Shown here: positions 34,821 through 35,227 of the stretch, piece by piece
Numbering within the stretch: position 1 is the stretch's first letter
Layout: the number at the start of each line of letters is the position of its first letter
Origin: Bacteroidaceae bacterium
Lineage (GTDB): Bacteria; Bacteroidota; Bacteroidia; Bacteroidales; Bacteroidaceae
Direction of reading: 5' to 3'
NCBI GenBank assembly: GCA_017517925.1
Contig: JAFWXS010000059.1
Location: 1-35,227, forward strand
DNA: 35,227 nucleotides
The notes under the pieces: model-generated
Seen by the model: the letters and a program-made list of their open reading frames with translations, nothing else
Database searches by the model: none
Told to the model about the DNA's origin: nothing
Translations under genes and position numbers: made by a program

Positions 34821-34889
34821 TGGATTTGCGATGCGTTCTCATCAGGATGGCCTCTAAACGCTAAACTCTAAACAAAATTAAAAAAGGAA

Positions 34890-35227
34890 AACAGTTGGCC
34901 TGTAAGCCGGGTTCTGTACTATGGAGCAAGCCCCATAGCGTCTGTCATTTATCTGTGCCTGCCGTTGCCAGCAGGCTATAGCGGTCTACCCTCCGGCTCG
35001 GGCGAGCAGCCCTCAGGCACCGGTATACATGACCTTGCAACTCCCGGAACGCACGGCTCAGGATGTCACCATCCCGACCGGTGGGCTCTTACCCCACCTT
35101 CTCACCCTTACCTCGCCTGAACGGGGCGGTTGTTTTCTTCTGCGTTTCCCCTGCCGTCACCGACACCTTGCATATTAACAAGCGGGATGCTCTCTGTTGC
35201 CCGGACTTTCCTCATACTCCACAAGGG
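34890..35227 (-). ncRNA. rnpB: RNase P RNA, 3' part (5' end beyond window)
   Basis: On the minus strand the conserved core GAGGAAAGTCCGGGC lies at 35199-35213 and the 3' signature ACAGAACCCGGCTTACAGGCC near 34894-34914. Between them are the expected P-helix elements, for example AACGGCAGGCACAG and GGTAAGAGCCCACCGG. Only some tens of bases of the 5' end are missing, because the RNA of this type is about 350-400 nt long. A T-rich tract (TTTTCCTTTTTTAATTTTG) follows its 3' end. It is the catalytic RNA that trims the 5' ends of tRNA precursors. Confidence 0.95.

Overview
The window is 35 kb of chromosome from a Bacteroidales bacterium, most likely a gut or oral member of the Prevotella group. Four things point there: many promoters of the Bacteroidetes type (TTG, 19-20 nt, TAnnTTTG), lipoproteins and secreted proteins with Bacteroidetes-style modules and C-terminal tails, the gene order thrS-infC-rpmI-rplT followed by a structured RNA, and short family peptides ending in a WGNLW-like motif. 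The species is an inference. I see no rRNA or tRNA gene, prophage, insertion sequence or CRISPR array.

Region 1 (1-10360) is a glycan-foraging locus. It holds two tandem, clearly paralogous giant GH89 alpha-N-acetylglucosaminidases (the first cut by the window edge) with a small family peptide gene and REP-like palindromes between them. The first enzyme carries a BspA-like leucine-rich-repeat region that appears interrupted by a roughly 200-residue beta-rich insert.

Region 2 (10382-17968) is mostly housekeeping: a frameshifted Xaa-Pro aminopeptidase, prfA, pyrF, an HD phosphohydrolase, and an uncharacterised membrane protein with a textbook EF-hand loop and a Cys/His cluster.

Region 3 (17969-19075) has no protein gene that I can support but is rich in structure. 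In order it holds a strong terminator, a degenerate 22-nt tandem array with competing hairpins, a 290-bp element bounded by 24-bp inverted repeats, and a promoter followed by about 330 nt of structured sequence ending in a T-run. The last looks like an undescribed ncRNA or an attenuating leader for the three-gene envelope operon that follows (19076-22072: lipoprotein, DUF5683-like membrane protein, multidomain lipoprotein).

Region 4 (22182-28343) has asd on the minus strand, divergent from pgk, then thrS and the infC-rpmI-rplT translation cluster with hairpins in the leaders of rpmI and rplT. Downstream of rplT lies a structured RNA in the position reported for the Bacteroidales-1 RNA motif.

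Region 5 (28859-35227) holds a small acidic lipoprotein, a lipoprotein-type DNA/RNA non-specific endonuclease, rpmE (type B), fmt, a second copy of the 21-22-nt repeat array, pepT, a YihY/BrkB-family membrane protein, and the 3' part of rnpB (RNase P RNA) running off the end on the minus strand.
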